From Gudongella sp034006985 (lineage in GTDB: Bacteria > Bacillota > Clostridia > Tissierellales > Tissierellaceae), in contig JAVERT010000008.1 of assembly GCA_034006985.1 (NCBI GenBank), positions 31,440-95,439 of the forward strand: 64,000 nucleotides of DNA, read 5' to 3'. A program made the translations under genes and the position numbers. Shown piece after piece: positions 33,811 through 42,768 of the stretch. The notes beneath the pieces are model-generated. The model had not been told where the DNA came from. It made no database searches and worked only from the letters and a program-made list of their open reading frames with translations. Position 1 is the stretch's first letter; every line of letters starts with the position of its first letter.

Positions 33811-35175
33811 GTGTCAAAGCCGAAAATATTTAATAAATGGATAACAAGTTTAGTAATAGTAGCTGTTGTCGGAATAGCAGCTTTAGGTATCTATCAATTT
33901 GGAATTGCTCCTGGGTTACCAGAAGAGGAATATGCAGTAGTAGGTGGAGAAGACAAACCGTTTGAATTTGAAACAGTTGATAGCTCAAGTTGTATTGCTT
34001 GTCATACTAATGAAGCTATTATCGCAGCCTCCACTGTGGGTCAAGAAGTAGAAGAAGTAGCAAGCGCTGGTGGTTGAGGCGCTGCAGGACCACAGCTGGA
34101 AGCTGTAGAAATGTTTTTAGTATCACAAGAATTTGTTGATTCAACACATGGTGGATTAGGTTGTATTGCTTGTCATGGAGGAGAAAATGCACCTGATCAA
34201 GCAGTAGCACATGCAGATATGAATCCATATCCTTCAAGAGAGTTTGATGCTAATTGCTCAACTTGTCATGCGGATGTAACAGAGCAGTATGAAACATCAA
34301 TCCATTACAACTTACATGGAATGGCAAATGGATTATCTGAATTTGCTGATGTGTCATCTTTATCTGAGTCGCCACATCATGAAGAAGCATTTGATAATGA
34401 CTGTTATAAGTGCCATGCAACTTGTGGAGATTGTCATGTCAGTAGAGCAAAGAACTTTTCAGAAGGTTTAGTAGATCAACATAATTTCTTAGGGACTCCT
34501 TCAATGGAAGAAAACTGTTATGCTTGTCATAATGCAAGAAATGCAGGAGAATATATGGGATCAGTTGGTTTTGGATCTGATGTTCACTTTGAAGCGGGTA
34601 TGACATGTATGGATTGTCATCCTAAGAGTAATTTCCATGGTAGTGAAGGCATTACCAAGGATATGTGGGAAGAAGATTTACCATCTTGTTTAGATTGCCA
34701 TGAGGATAAGGATCCTGCGGTAGCAACGGATGTAGAACATAAGGTTCACGGAGATTCACTTTCTTGTCAAGTTTGCCATGCACAAGCGAATAACAATTGC
34801 TTCGAATGTCACCTTGATGAAAAAGAGGATGGGAGTGGACTTGCGAGTTCATCAGAAATGAAGATTATGTTTAGGGTTGGTTATAATCCAATGGTATCTG
34901 AAGAGAGACCATATAAATATGTAACACTTAGACATGTACCAGCACAAGCGAATATGCTTGAAGTAGTTGGAGATGATATGATGCCAGCATTAAATACAAA
35001 AACAAACTGGAATTACTCACCAACACATAATATACAAAAAAGCACATTCCAAAATGAAAGCTGTGAATCGTGTCACGAAAATACTAAAATTTGGTTAAGC
35101 GAAGAAGACTTTAGAGAAACTGATAGTACTTTGAATGAAACACTTATACCAGATTTACCACCAGCATTAGAGTAA
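33811..35175 (+). CDS. Eleven-heme cytochrome c with in-frame TGA (candidate selenoprotein)
   Basis: Reading TGA 34075-34077 as Sec gives 454 residues: an N-terminal membrane anchor (about 10-32) and eleven CxxCH heme sites, with first Cys at residues 61, 118, 149, 198, 205, 236, 266, 293, 319, 330 and 418. Heme 1 lies before the TGA and ten after it, so stopping there would leave only a one-heme stub. Sec 89 lies in EVASAGG-U-GAAGPQLEAVE, and a SECIS-like stem-loop follows. The start GTG 33811 follows AGGAGGTGA; GTG 33802 lies on the ribosome site. Assembly genes (ResB, CcsA) come next. Probably an extracytoplasmic reductase or electron conduit; substrate unknown. A sequencing error or nonsense mutation is the alternative to Sec. 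Confidence 0.8.
34078..34106 (+). promoter_or_regulatory. Candidate SECIS element of the multiheme cytochrome
   Basis: ACAGCT (34092-34097), loop GGA (34098-34100), AGCTGT (34101-34106), a perfect 6-bp stem whose loop begins 20 nt after the TGA with G first. Confidence 0.6.
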
Positions 35176-35180
35176 TAATA

Positions 35181-35212
35181 AAAAGGGGAGAATTTTCTCC
35201 CCTTTTATTTAA
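35181..35212 (+). terminator. Terminator after the multiheme cytochrome
   Basis: AAAAGGGGAGAA (35181-35192) pairs with TTCTCCCCTTTT (35195-35206), followed by ATTTAA. Confidence 0.85.
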
Positions 35213-35276
35213 TATACAAATAGGCTATAATCAATACATACATATATATATATTTTTACGAAGGAGGTAGGAGACA

Positions 35277-36530
35277 ATAGATAAATTCATTAAACAATTA
35301 ACCAGCCTGAAAACGGCTATAGTGCTATTTATATTAATAGCAATTTACTCAATTATAGGAACGGTTCTACCTCAGGGTTTAGCAATAGAATTCTACATAG
35401 AAAATTATCCTAAGATAGGCAACTTAATAGGAACACTTCAATTTGATCAGGTGTATAGTTCTTGGATTTTCAGAATATTACTGGGTCTTTTTATGATTAA
35501 TTTAATTGGTTGTACAATAAAAATTTTACCTGTTCAACTAAAGAGGATGCAGAAAAATTATTTTATGAAACCTAAAGTAGACTCTGAAAATCTATATACA
35601 GAAGATATGGATATTGAAGAATTTAAATCACAGTTAAAGAAACAGAAGTTCTACATAGAAGAAACTAAAGATGGATTTCGTGCAGCGAAACACAGAATTG
35701 GTAATATTGGGTCATCTGTAACTCATTTGGGAATAATAATTATAGTACTTGGAAGCTTTTTGGGGAATTTATTCGCAGAAGAAGGATTCTTTAATTTATT
35801 GCCTGGAGATGTAAAAGGATTTCCTGAATATGGGTTCTCAATTCAGCTGGATGATTTTAGACTAGGATATAGAGAAAATAAAACTGTAGATCAGTATTAT
35901 AGTGATATTTCAATATTAAGGCCTAACAAAGAAGCGGAAAAAGAAACTGTATGGGTAAACAAACCCCTAAAAATTGGGGATCTAAATTTTTATCAAACAA
36001 CATATGGTTGGGCGAGTGATCTTTTAATAGAAGATTCACAAGGTTTGGAATTGGAAAAGAAACTCCTGAGAAATGGAGAGTCGTTTTTTTATGAACCTGA
36101 ACAGCTAACAGTTTTTTTATATGGATTTTATCCTGATTTTATGTTAACTAATCCAGGAGAGCCAATTTCGATGTCAGAAAAGGAAGATAATCCTCATTAT
36201 GCTGTTATTCTATATCAGCTTGATGAAAATGTGGGCTCATATATTGTAGAACCCGGAGAAGCTATTAAATATAATGATGTCAATATATCTTTTGAAGATT
36301 CAACCTTATACACAGGTTTAACTTATAGAAAAGACTTCGGCTACTTTTTTGTAATATTAGGCAGCTTTTTGCTAATTTTGGGTTTGATTTTTTCATTCTA
36401 TTTCTATTCAAAGCATGTAATAGTTGAAGAAAAAAGTATAAAAACAGCTACGAGACAAAATCCGTGGGGTTTTGATTATGCAATAAAACGACTAGTTGAG
36501 AAATCTACAAAGAGAGGTGAGAAACAATGA
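35277..36530 (+). CDS. resB: Cytochrome c biogenesis protein ResB (CcsB)
   Basis: A 417-residue membrane protein of System II cytochrome c maturation, which holds heme and reduced apocytochrome at the outer face. Typical N-terminus KQLTSLKTAIVLFILIAIYS, IIGTVLPQG, then a second pair of helices, a large extracytoplasmic domain (KAAKHRIGNIGSSVTHLG-type start) and a last helix near residue 350. In-frame ATA at 35277 is taken as start because GGAGG is 9 nt upstream, an in-frame TAG sits at 35268 and the conserved N-terminus would be lost from the first normal start (GTG 35322). It overlaps ccsA by 4 nt. Confidence 0.85.
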   Translation: MDKFIKQLTSLKTAIVLFILIAIYSIIGTVLPQGLAIEFYIENYPKIGNLIGTLQFDQVYSSWIFRILLGLFMINLIGCTIKILPVQLKRMQKNYFMKPKVDSENLYTEDMDIEEFKSQLKKQKFYIEETKDGFRAAKHRIGNIGSSVTHLGIIIIVLGSFLGNLFAEEGFFNLLPGDVKGFPEYGFSIQLDDFRLGYRENKTVDQYYSDISILRPNKEAEKETVWVNKPLKIGDLNFYQTTYGWASDLLIEDSQGLELEKKLLRNGESFFYEPEQLTVFLYGFYPDFMLTNPGEPISMSEKEDNPHYAVILYQLDENVGSYIVEPGEAIKYNDVNISFEDSTLYTGLTYRKDFGYFFVILGSFLLILGLIFSFYFYSKHVIVEEKSIKTATRQNPWGFDYAIKRLVEKSTKRGEKQ

Positions 36531-37354
36531 CAAATTTAGTTCAAATGGAAGAACTCTTTTTTATGATAGCGTTTATAGCATATACAATTTCGGCAATTGC
36601 TTTCTTTATATATGTAGCACTTAAAAAAGACAAAGTTGGAAATGCAGCAGTTATGTTAACAATAGCAGGATTTTTATTCCATAATGTTGCAATGGTACTT
36701 CGTGTAATAGAATCAGGGAGGCTTCCTTTTACAAATCAATTTGAATTTGCAAGTAGCTTTACTTGGGGGATAGTATTATGTTATATAGTGATACATTTTG
36801 TATATAAATTTACAGCAGTAGGAGCTTTTGTAATGCCGATAGCATTCTTAGTAATGGGATATGCATCCGTTTTACCAAAAAATATAAAACCTCTAATGCC
36901 AGCACTTCAAAGTTCTTGGTTATATCTACATGTAGGAACAGCCATAATTAGCTATGGTTCATTTGCTGTGGCGGCAGGCCTTGCTTGTATGTATCTTATA
37001 AGTATAAAAAGAGAAAAAGCTGGAATAGTACAGCAAAAAGGATTACCAGATTCAGAAGCTTGTGATTATATGAGTTATAGAGTTATAGCATTTGGTTATT
37101 TAATGCTAACCTTAGTAATTATAACTGGAGCGATATGGGCAAAAGCAGCTTGGTCAAGGTATTGGGCGTGGGATCCAAAGGAGACATGGTCTTTGATAAC
37201 GTGGTTAATTTATTCAGTATATATACACCTTAGATTTAATAGAGGTTGGAAAGGTAAGCCTGCTGCATGGTTTGCAGTTATAGGATTTCTTTGTGTAATA
37301 TTTACATTTATTGGGGTAAACAATATACTTCCTAGTGTTCACAGCTATAAATAG
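36527..37354 (+). CDS. ccsA: Cytochrome c assembly protein CcsA (ResC)
   Basis: A 275-residue membrane protein with about eight helices. The tryptophan-rich WWD heme-handling domain WSRYWAWDPKETWSLITWLI is present with flanking His residues (FLFHNVAM, YLHVGTAI, IYIHLRF-type). CcsA and ResB form the heme exporter/ligase of System II. Immediately downstream of the 11-heme cytochrome and ResB genes it supplies the assembly machinery for them. ATGA overlap with ResB. Confidence 0.93.
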   Translation: MTNLVQMEELFFMIAFIAYTISAIAFFIYVALKKDKVGNAAVMLTIAGFLFHNVAMVLRVIESGRLPFTNQFEFASSFTWGIVLCYIVIHFVYKFTAVGAFVMPIAFLVMGYASVLPKNIKPLMPALQSSWLYLHVGTAIISYGSFAVAAGLACMYLISIKREKAGIVQQKGLPDSEACDYMSYRVIAFGYLMLTLVIITGAIWAKAAWSRYWAWDPKETWSLITWLIYSVYIHLRFNRGWKGKPAAWFAVIGFLCVIFTFIGVNNILPSVHSYK

Positions 37355-37423
37355 TAAAGAGCATAATTGAATCTAGAGATTTAACTAATAGGTACAGGGT
37401 AAATAATACTTGGGAGTGAGGAT

Positions 37424-37681
37424 ATGGATAACTTTACAAAACACCAATTAAAAAAACCTAAAGAGATAATTCAAGATGTAAAAGAAGGAGATTTTTCTTT
37501 AACTAAGAGAAAAATTAGTATTAAAAAAAGCAAAAAAACAATTAATAAACTTTCAAAAGATGGCAAAAATATTAAGAAAAAAGTAGATAAACTTAAAGAA
37601 ATCCAGTCAAAACTTACAGATAAAGATAACCCAGCCAAAAAAGAATTTATCAAAAAAAAGAAACCAAATATTTTCAAATGA
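37424..37681 (+). CDS. Lysine-rich small hypothetical protein
   Basis: An 85-residue protein with about 40% Lys, organised in helical charged stretches (KKSKKTINKLSKDGKNIKKK) and ending KKKPNIFK. No signal peptide or membrane segment. The ribosome site GGGAGTGAGG is adequate, and a strong 15-bp hairpin follows directly, so the gene is likely real. I do not recognise the family; DNA-, RNA- or polyanion-binding is only a guess from the charge. Confidence 0.55.
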   Translation: MDNFTKHQLKKPKEIIQDVKEGDFSLTKRKISIKKSKKTINKLSKDGKNIKKKVDKLKEIQSKLTDKDNPAKKEFIKKKKPNIFK

Positions 37682-37709
37682 GAAGACCAGAGAGCTGGTC
37701 TTCTCATTT
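37676..37709 (+). terminator. Hairpin after the lysine-rich gene
   Basis: Perfect 15-bp stem, 37676-37690 with 37695-37709, loop AGAG. Only a weak T-run follows. Confidence 0.7.
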
Positions 37710-38091
37710 ATATAGAGAGGAGGATTGTTAAGGTATTAAAGATTAATATAAAGAGAGAGGTTAACCAGCTGAGGTGAAAAATGTAGAAATTGTAATATTT
37801 GAGACAAATAAAACTTGTTTTTCTTAATATGCAGATATAATTGGCAACTTAGATTGTAAACTTGTCGAAAACGCAATTTTTACGAAAATTATAAAAATAG
37901 TTGATGTTAGTGTGAATGACTATATAGAGCCATCTATATAAAAATGTAGCAAACACCTATAAAAAATATATGAATTAATTTGATAAATATTTCTCAAATT
38001 GTTGATTTATCTGACAAATTGATATAAAATTGATTAGTATAGGTATTGTGAATTTTATAAAAAAACACATAAAATTTTAGGAGGTGAAGCG
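37710..38091 (+). other. Long AT-rich leader of the V-ATPase operon
   Basis: About 380 nt without a convincing gene. A -10-like TATAAA (near 38024) and several A/T tracts are present, and AGGAGG lies just before the first ATPase gene. Frame checks show many stops. The promoter cannot be placed with confidence; the length would suit regulation of this large operon. Confidence 0.5.
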
Positions 38092-38418
38092 ATGGCAACA
38101 GAAGCTATATTAGCAGTAAAAAAAGCTGAAGAAACGGCTAAAGTGATGTTAGAAGAAGTAGCACAATTTAGCAAAAAAACTATTGAACAAGCTACAATAA
38201 AAGCTGAAGAAGAATATAAACAGATTGTTTTAGAAGCCAATAAAGAAGCAGAAAAGATTAAGAAAACTGCAGTAAGTGAAGGCGAAGCCATAGCAAAGCC
38301 CATCCTTGAAAAAGGAAAAGCTGAAGCTGAAACTTTAGGCAATATTGAGGAACAAAAGCTTAAAGAGGTGACTAATGTAATTACCGAGAGGATTGTGAAT
38401 AAAAATGGCAATAGTTAA
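38092..38418 (+). CDS. V-type ATPase subunit H (AhaH/G-type stalk)
   Basis: A 108-residue, nearly all-helical charged protein with long coiled-coil periodicity (EEVAQFSKKTIEQATIKAEE and on), no membrane segment. In position and composition it matches the AhaH/NtpF-like peripheral stalk subunit that pairs with subunit E. It is the first gene of the operon, and its stop overlaps the start of subunit I by 14 nt. RBS TAGGAGGTGA. Confidence 0.82.
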   Translation: MATEAILAVKKAEETAKVMLEEVAQFSKKTIEQATIKAEEEYKQIVLEANKEAEKIKKTAVSEGEAIAKPILEKGKAEAETLGNIEEQKLKEVTNVITERIVNKNGNS

Positions 38419-40351
38419 AATGACTGAATTCAGTTTATTTGCCTTTGATTCAGAAAAAGAAAATCTTCTCCATGAACTTCAAAAGTTTGAATATGTTCAT
38501 TTTCAAAATCTTGAACAAGATAAAACTCTTTCCGAAATGGGATTAAGAAACATTAGGGTGCCTGAAAATTTGGTAGCCATTGATGAAGATCTTAGTAGAG
38601 TAAACACAAGCATAGAAACACTTACTAAGTATCATCAAAAAGAAAGTGGAATTAAAGCCATGAAAAAAGGTTTAGATACTTACACTTTCAAAGAGTTAGA
38701 ACAAAAGGCTTCGGAAATTGATTACATGCCTATTTATGAAAATGTCCGTGAGCTATGGAAAGAAAGGGAATCTTTGAAAACAGCAAAGGAAAAAGCGAAA
38801 CTAACTATAGATGAGCTAATTCCTTGGAAGTCTTTAGATATTCCTATAGCCTATTTAAATGAGATAGATAAAGCGGTTTTATTTACAGGTACAATTCCTA
38901 AAAATTTAAAGGATATGCTTGTAGAAGAGTTAAAAGATTTTGAGATTACACATTACGAAGTAGTTGGAGAAGACAAGGATAATCTATATCTGATAGTGAT
39001 GTCCTATGGCGATGAAGCTGAGAAGACAAAAGAAAGTCTTAGAAATACTAGTTTCTCTAAAATCACTATAACAAGTGAAGAAACGCCAAGTGAAGAAATT
39101 CGCTTGTTAGAAGAAAAAATATTAAAATTAGACAAAGAAATTTTAACAATTGACGAAGAACTTTTAGTAAAATCATCAAAATTGTCAGAGTTAGAAGTGA
39201 CTTATGAGTACTTGCATAATAAAAAATTAAGAGTAGTTGCAGCTGAAAACTTCTTGGGAACTGATCAGGTAGATGTTATCAAGGGATTTGTGCCTACAGA
39301 AAGATTTGAAGAGTTTGAAAAAAGAATAAAAGCCACACTGGGTAATGCGTATTACCTCGAAATGAAAGATGCGGATAAGGAAGGTAGAGATGTTCCTATT
39401 TTGCTCCAGAATTCAGGCTTTGTAACACCATTTGAATCACTTACGGAGATGTTTGCACTACCTAGATATAATGAAATAGATCCAACTCCATTATTAGCAC
39501 CATTCTATCTTATATTCTTTGGCATGATGGCTGCGGATGTTGGATATGGGGTTATTATGCTATTAGGTACATTTCTAGTTCTTAAATATTTTAATTTAAG
39601 TGAAAAAACAAAAGGTTTTATTAAATTTTTCTACTACCTAAGTTTTTCTGTTATTATATGGGGATTTTTATATGGATCTCTATTTGGTGGGATAATCCCA
39701 TTAAAAGGTTTATTTGAACCTGCTACAGATTACAACACATTATTAATTTTATCGATAATATTTGGTTTTATACACATCTATTTTGGGCTAGCTTTAAAAG
39801 CCTATATAGCTATTAGAGATAAAAAATATAAAGAAGCATTATTTGATGTTGGATTTTGGTATATAGCTCTAACAGGAGCAATTGTTTATTTATTAAACAT
39901 GGTTATTGATTTACCAGAAATCGTTAAGACAATTTCTTTTTGGGCAATGATAGCAGGAATGGTAGGAATTGTGGTAACTGGAGGTAGAGAAGCAAGTGGA
40001 GCTGTTGGAAAAGTTGGTGGCGGGCTCTATTCATTGTACGGGATTACAGGTTATGTAGGAGACTTTGTATCATATTCTAGACTTATGGCATTAGGACTTG
40101 CAGGAGGTTTTATTGCAGGCGCTGTAAATATGATGGCGGGAATGGTAGCTGGAAAGGGTCCTATAGGATTTGTGGCTGCGATTGTAATCTTTATATTTGG
40201 GCAGACATTTAACCTTGGATTAAGCTTTTTAGGAGCTTATGTCCACTCAATAAGACTAATATTTGTAGAATTCTTTTCAAAATTCTATGAAGGTGGCGGT
40301 AAAAAATTCCGTGATTTTAAAAGTAAACCGAAGTATATAAACTTAAGATAA
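38405..40351 (+). CDS. ntpI: V-type ATPase subunit I (a subunit)
   Basis: A 648-residue protein. The N-terminal half (about 1-340) is soluble with coiled-coil segments; the C-terminal half holds seven or eight membrane helices. RYNEIDPTPLLAPFYLIFFG MMAADVGYG and VSYSRLMALGLAGGFIAGAV contain the conserved Arg that interacts with the c-ring Glu. It forms the ion half-channels. It overlaps the first gene and is followed by the K-subunit gene with GGGGG as ribosome site. Confidence 0.92.
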   Translation: MAIVKMTEFSLFAFDSEKENLLHELQKFEYVHFQNLEQDKTLSEMGLRNIRVPENLVAIDEDLSRVNTSIETLTKYHQKESGIKAMKKGLDTYTFKELEQKASEIDYMPIYENVRELWKERESLKTAKEKAKLTIDELIPWKSLDIPIAYLNEIDKAVLFTGTIPKNLKDMLVEELKDFEITHYEVVGEDKDNLYLIVMSYGDEAEKTKESLRNTSFSKITITSEETPSEEIRLLEEKILKLDKEILTIDEELLVKSSKLSELEVTYEYLHNKKLRVVAAENFLGTDQVDVIKGFVPTERFEEFEKRIKATLGNAYYLEMKDADKEGRDVPILLQNSGFVTPFESLTEMFALPRYNEIDPTPLLAPFYLIFFGMMAADVGYGVIMLLGTFLVLKYFNLSEKTKGFIKFFYYLSFSVIIWGFLYGSLFGGIIPLKGLFEPATDYNTLLILSIIFGFIHIYFGLALKAYIAIRDKKYKEALFDVGFWYIALTGAIVYLLNMVIDLPEIVKTISFWAMIAGMVGIVVTGGREASGAVGKVGGGLYSLYGITGYVGDFVSYSRLMALGLAGGFIAGAVNMMAGMVAGKGPIGFVAAIVIFIFGQTFNLGLSFLGAYVHSIRLIFVEFFSKFYEGGGKKFRDFKSKPKYINLR

Positions 40352-40368
40352 GTTAGGGGGAAATGTAA

Positions 40369-40860
40369 ATGGGAGCAACAGAATTTATGATTTCATTAAC
40401 GCAAGCTGATGGTGGAGTCGTTTTTGCAGGGCTTGGAGCAGCAATAGCAGTTTTTCTTTCTGGAATGGGTTCAGCGGTAGGTATAGGTATTGTAGGTCAA
40501 GCAGCAGCAGGTTTAGTTATTGAAGAACCAGAAAAATTTGGACGATCATTAGTACTACAGTTACTACCTGGTACTCAAGGATTGTATGGATTTGTAATTG
40601 GCCTTTTAGTACTTGGAAGACTTGATATAGGTATGAGTATGGTAGAAGGAATGTATATATTTGCAGCATGTTTACCAATAGGGTTTGTAGGATGGATTTC
40701 AGGGATAGCTCAAGGTAAAACTGCAGCAGCAGGTATTTCAATACTCGCACGGAATGAAGAACAATCAACTAAAGGTATAATCTATGCTGTAATGGTTGAG
40801 ACATATGCATTGCTTGCATTTGTTGTATCATTGATACTACTAAACGCTGTAAGTTTCTAG
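40369..40860 (+). CDS. ntpK: V-type ATPase subunit K (Na+-type rotor ring)
   Basis: A 163-residue, four-helix rotor proteolipid made of two homologous hairpins. The ion site of the Na+ V-ATPase of Enterococcus hirae (Leu61, Thr64, Gln65, Gln110, Glu139) aligns with a constant +5 offset: Leu66, Thr69, Gln70 in LLPGTQGLYG, Gln115 in GIAQGKT, Glu144 in MVETYALLAF. All five are kept, so Na+ is the likely coupling ion. Only the second hairpin keeps the carboxylate, giving one ion site per four-helix unit. Confidence 0.95.
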   Translation: MGATEFMISLTQADGGVVFAGLGAAIAVFLSGMGSAVGIGIVGQAAAGLVIEEPEKFGRSLVLQLLPGTQGLYGFVIGLLVLGRLDIGMSMVEGMYIFAACLPIGFVGWISGIAQGKTAAAGISILARNEEQSTKGIIYAVMVETYALLAFVVSLILLNAVSF

Positions 40861-40881
40861 TAAAAGTAAGGATGTGAATCT

Positions 40882-41439
40882 ATGTCAAATTTAGAGAACC
40901 TTACCCAGAAAATTGTCGATGATGCGAAAGAAAAAGCGGATGAAATTAAAACTAATGCTGACAAAAAGGCTTTAGTATTGGTAGCTAATAGGGTAAAGGA
41001 AGCAAATGAGAGAAAAGAAAAAATAATTAGTAAAGCAACGCAAGAAGCAGCGATGATGAAAGAAAGAGTTGTTTCTAGTGCAGAGTTGAAAATTAGAGAT
41101 GAAAAACTTGTTGTAAAAAATATTATATTAGATAAGGTTTTTGAAGTTGCGAAAAAAGAACTCTTAAGTATAAATGATAAGGACTATTTAAATTTTGTGA
41201 AATCTTCATTAAAAGAAATAGAATACTCAAGTGATGCAGTGCTAAATGTTCCTAAAGGTAAAATGGAGTCATTAAAAGATTTAGGAGAAACTATAAAAGT
41301 AGTTGAAAATGATTCTGTAGAATCTGGATTTATGATTTTTGATGAAGATATAATATACAATTATACATTTAGATCTCTTGTCGATGATATAAGAGAAGAA
41401 ATGGAAGCATTGATAGCACAGAAACTCTTTGAAGAATAG
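40882..41439 (+). CDS. ntpE: V-type ATPase subunit E
   Basis: A 185-residue peripheral stalk subunit. The N-terminal half is a long charged helix (KIVDDAKEKADEIKTNADKK) and the C-terminal half a mixed domain with SGFMIFDEDIIYNYTFRSLV, as in subunit E. It pairs with the AhaH-like subunit to link the ATPase head to subunit I. RBS AAGGATG is moderate. Confidence 0.9.
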   Translation: MSNLENLTQKIVDDAKEKADEIKTNADKKALVLVANRVKEANERKEKIISKATQEAAMMKERVVSSAELKIRDEKLVVKNIILDKVFEVAKKELLSINDKDYLNFVKSSLKEIEYSSDAVLNVPKGKMESLKDLGETIKVVENDSVESGFMIFDEDIIYNYTFRSLVDDIREEMEALIAQKLFEE

Positions 41440-41449
41440 GAGTGAGTTC

Positions 41450-42451
41450 ATGGATAGAATGGAGTTTACCCAAGCGGTAACAAGTACCAGAGTCCTTGAA
41501 AACAGGCTTCTAAAAGCACCTACAATTGAAAGAATGGTAGAGGCTAAGGATGTTGAAGAGGTGCTACGTATACTTGGGGATACAGAATATGCAGAGGCTG
41601 TTTCGGCTGGTGCAAAAGACAACAATTATGAAGACATTCTCACTTTCGAGCATATAAGAATTTATAAGCTTATGAGAGAGATATCACCTGATAATGAAGC
41701 TGTAGATTTAATGGCTTTGAAATATGACTTTCACAATATCAAAGTAATGTTAAAAGAAAAAATTATGGGGGAAGATTTATCTCATCTTTACATCCCATTT
41801 GGAACTGTAAATTTAAAACGACTAAAGATGTTTTTTGCAGCAGGAGATATAAAATCTATTGAACCAAAATTCAGGAAACCGATAGAAGCGGTTCTTGCTG
41901 ATTATGAAGAGAATAGAGATCCTCAAAGAATAGACATATTAGTAGATAGATATTATTTTAGGGTGCTTTATAACTTGGCAGAAGAGTCAGGGATAGAGTT
42001 GTTTATAAATTATATTAAAGATGGTATAGACTTTTTAAATGTTACTACAGCTATTAGGTTAAAAAAACAAGGTAAAGACGCTAAGTTTTTCAAAGATGTA
42101 GTTTTATTTAACGGCAATATAGATAAAGATGATATAATCGCGAGCTTAAATGACACCTTAGATGTAATGATTACTAAGTTTAAGAATGTTAGAATTAGCT
42201 CAGACCTAATAAAAGGCTTAGAAGAATATCAACAAACAGGTCAATTGTCAAAGATTGATAAACACATGGAGAATCATCTTATGAAGCTTAACAAACCTTC
42301 AAAATCAATAGTTTTTGGACCAGAACCTATTTTTTCATATCTGGTTGCGAAAGAAGCGGAGATAAAAACTATTCGTCTTATTATAGTTTCTAAAAACAAT
42401 AATATCTCCCCACAAGCTATTAGAGAAAGGCTGCGTGATCTATATGTTTAA
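41450..42451 (+). CDS. ntpC: V-type ATPase subunit C (d subunit)
   Basis: A 333-residue central-stalk socket protein that connects the rotor ring to subunits D and F. All-helical; blocks such as VEAKDVEEVLRILGDTEYAE, DLMALKYDFHNIKVMLKEKI and EAEIKTIRLIIVSKNN fit the family. ATG 41450 has AGGAGTGAG upstream; the TTG at 41429 precedes that site and is rejected. Next gene overlaps by 8 nt. Confidence 0.9.
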   Translation: MDRMEFTQAVTSTRVLENRLLKAPTIERMVEAKDVEEVLRILGDTEYAEAVSAGAKDNNYEDILTFEHIRIYKLMREISPDNEAVDLMALKYDFHNIKVMLKEKIMGEDLSHLYIPFGTVNLKRLKMFFAAGDIKSIEPKFRKPIEAVLADYEENRDPQRIDILVDRYYFRVLYNLAEESGIELFINYIKDGIDFLNVTTAIRLKKQGKDAKFFKDVVLFNGNIDKDDIIASLNDTLDVMITKFKNVRISSDLIKGLEEYQQTGQLSKIDKHMENHLMKLNKPSKSIVFGPEPIFSYLVAKEAEIKTIRLIIVSKNNNISPQAIRERLRDLYV

Positions 42452-42752
42452 AGTAGCAGTAATAGGAGATAAGGATAGTGTTTTGACATTTAAAGCTTTG
42501 GGAATTGATGTATTTATAGTATCTGAAGCAGATGAAGCGAGAAGAACCGTAGATACTATTGCAAGAGATCAATACGGAGTTATATTTATAACTGAGCAAA
42601 TAGCTAAGCTTATACCAGATACGATAATCAGATATGATAAAGAGATAATACCTGCGGTTATTTTAATACCAAGTAATCAAGGAAGCTTAAATATCGGAAT
42701 GGACAAAATAAATAAGAATGTTGAAAAAGCCATAGGGTCAAATATTTTATAG
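42444..42752 (+). CDS. ntpG: V-type ATPase subunit F
   Basis: A 102-residue Rossmann-like protein (KVAVIGDKDSVLTFKALGID, GVIFITEQIAKLI, IPAVILIPSNQGS) typical of V-ATPase subunit F, which sits on the central stalk with subunit D. ATG 42444 gives the family N-terminus; GTG 42435 is an alternative. It overlaps the end of the C-subunit gene. Gene letters differ between species. Confidence 0.9.
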   Translation: MFKVAVIGDKDSVLTFKALGIDVFIVSEADEARRTVDTIARDQYGVIFITEQIAKLIPDTIIRYDKEIIPAVILIPSNQGSLNIGMDKINKNVEKAIGSNIL

Positions 42753-42768
42753 AAAGCGAGGGCTTATC

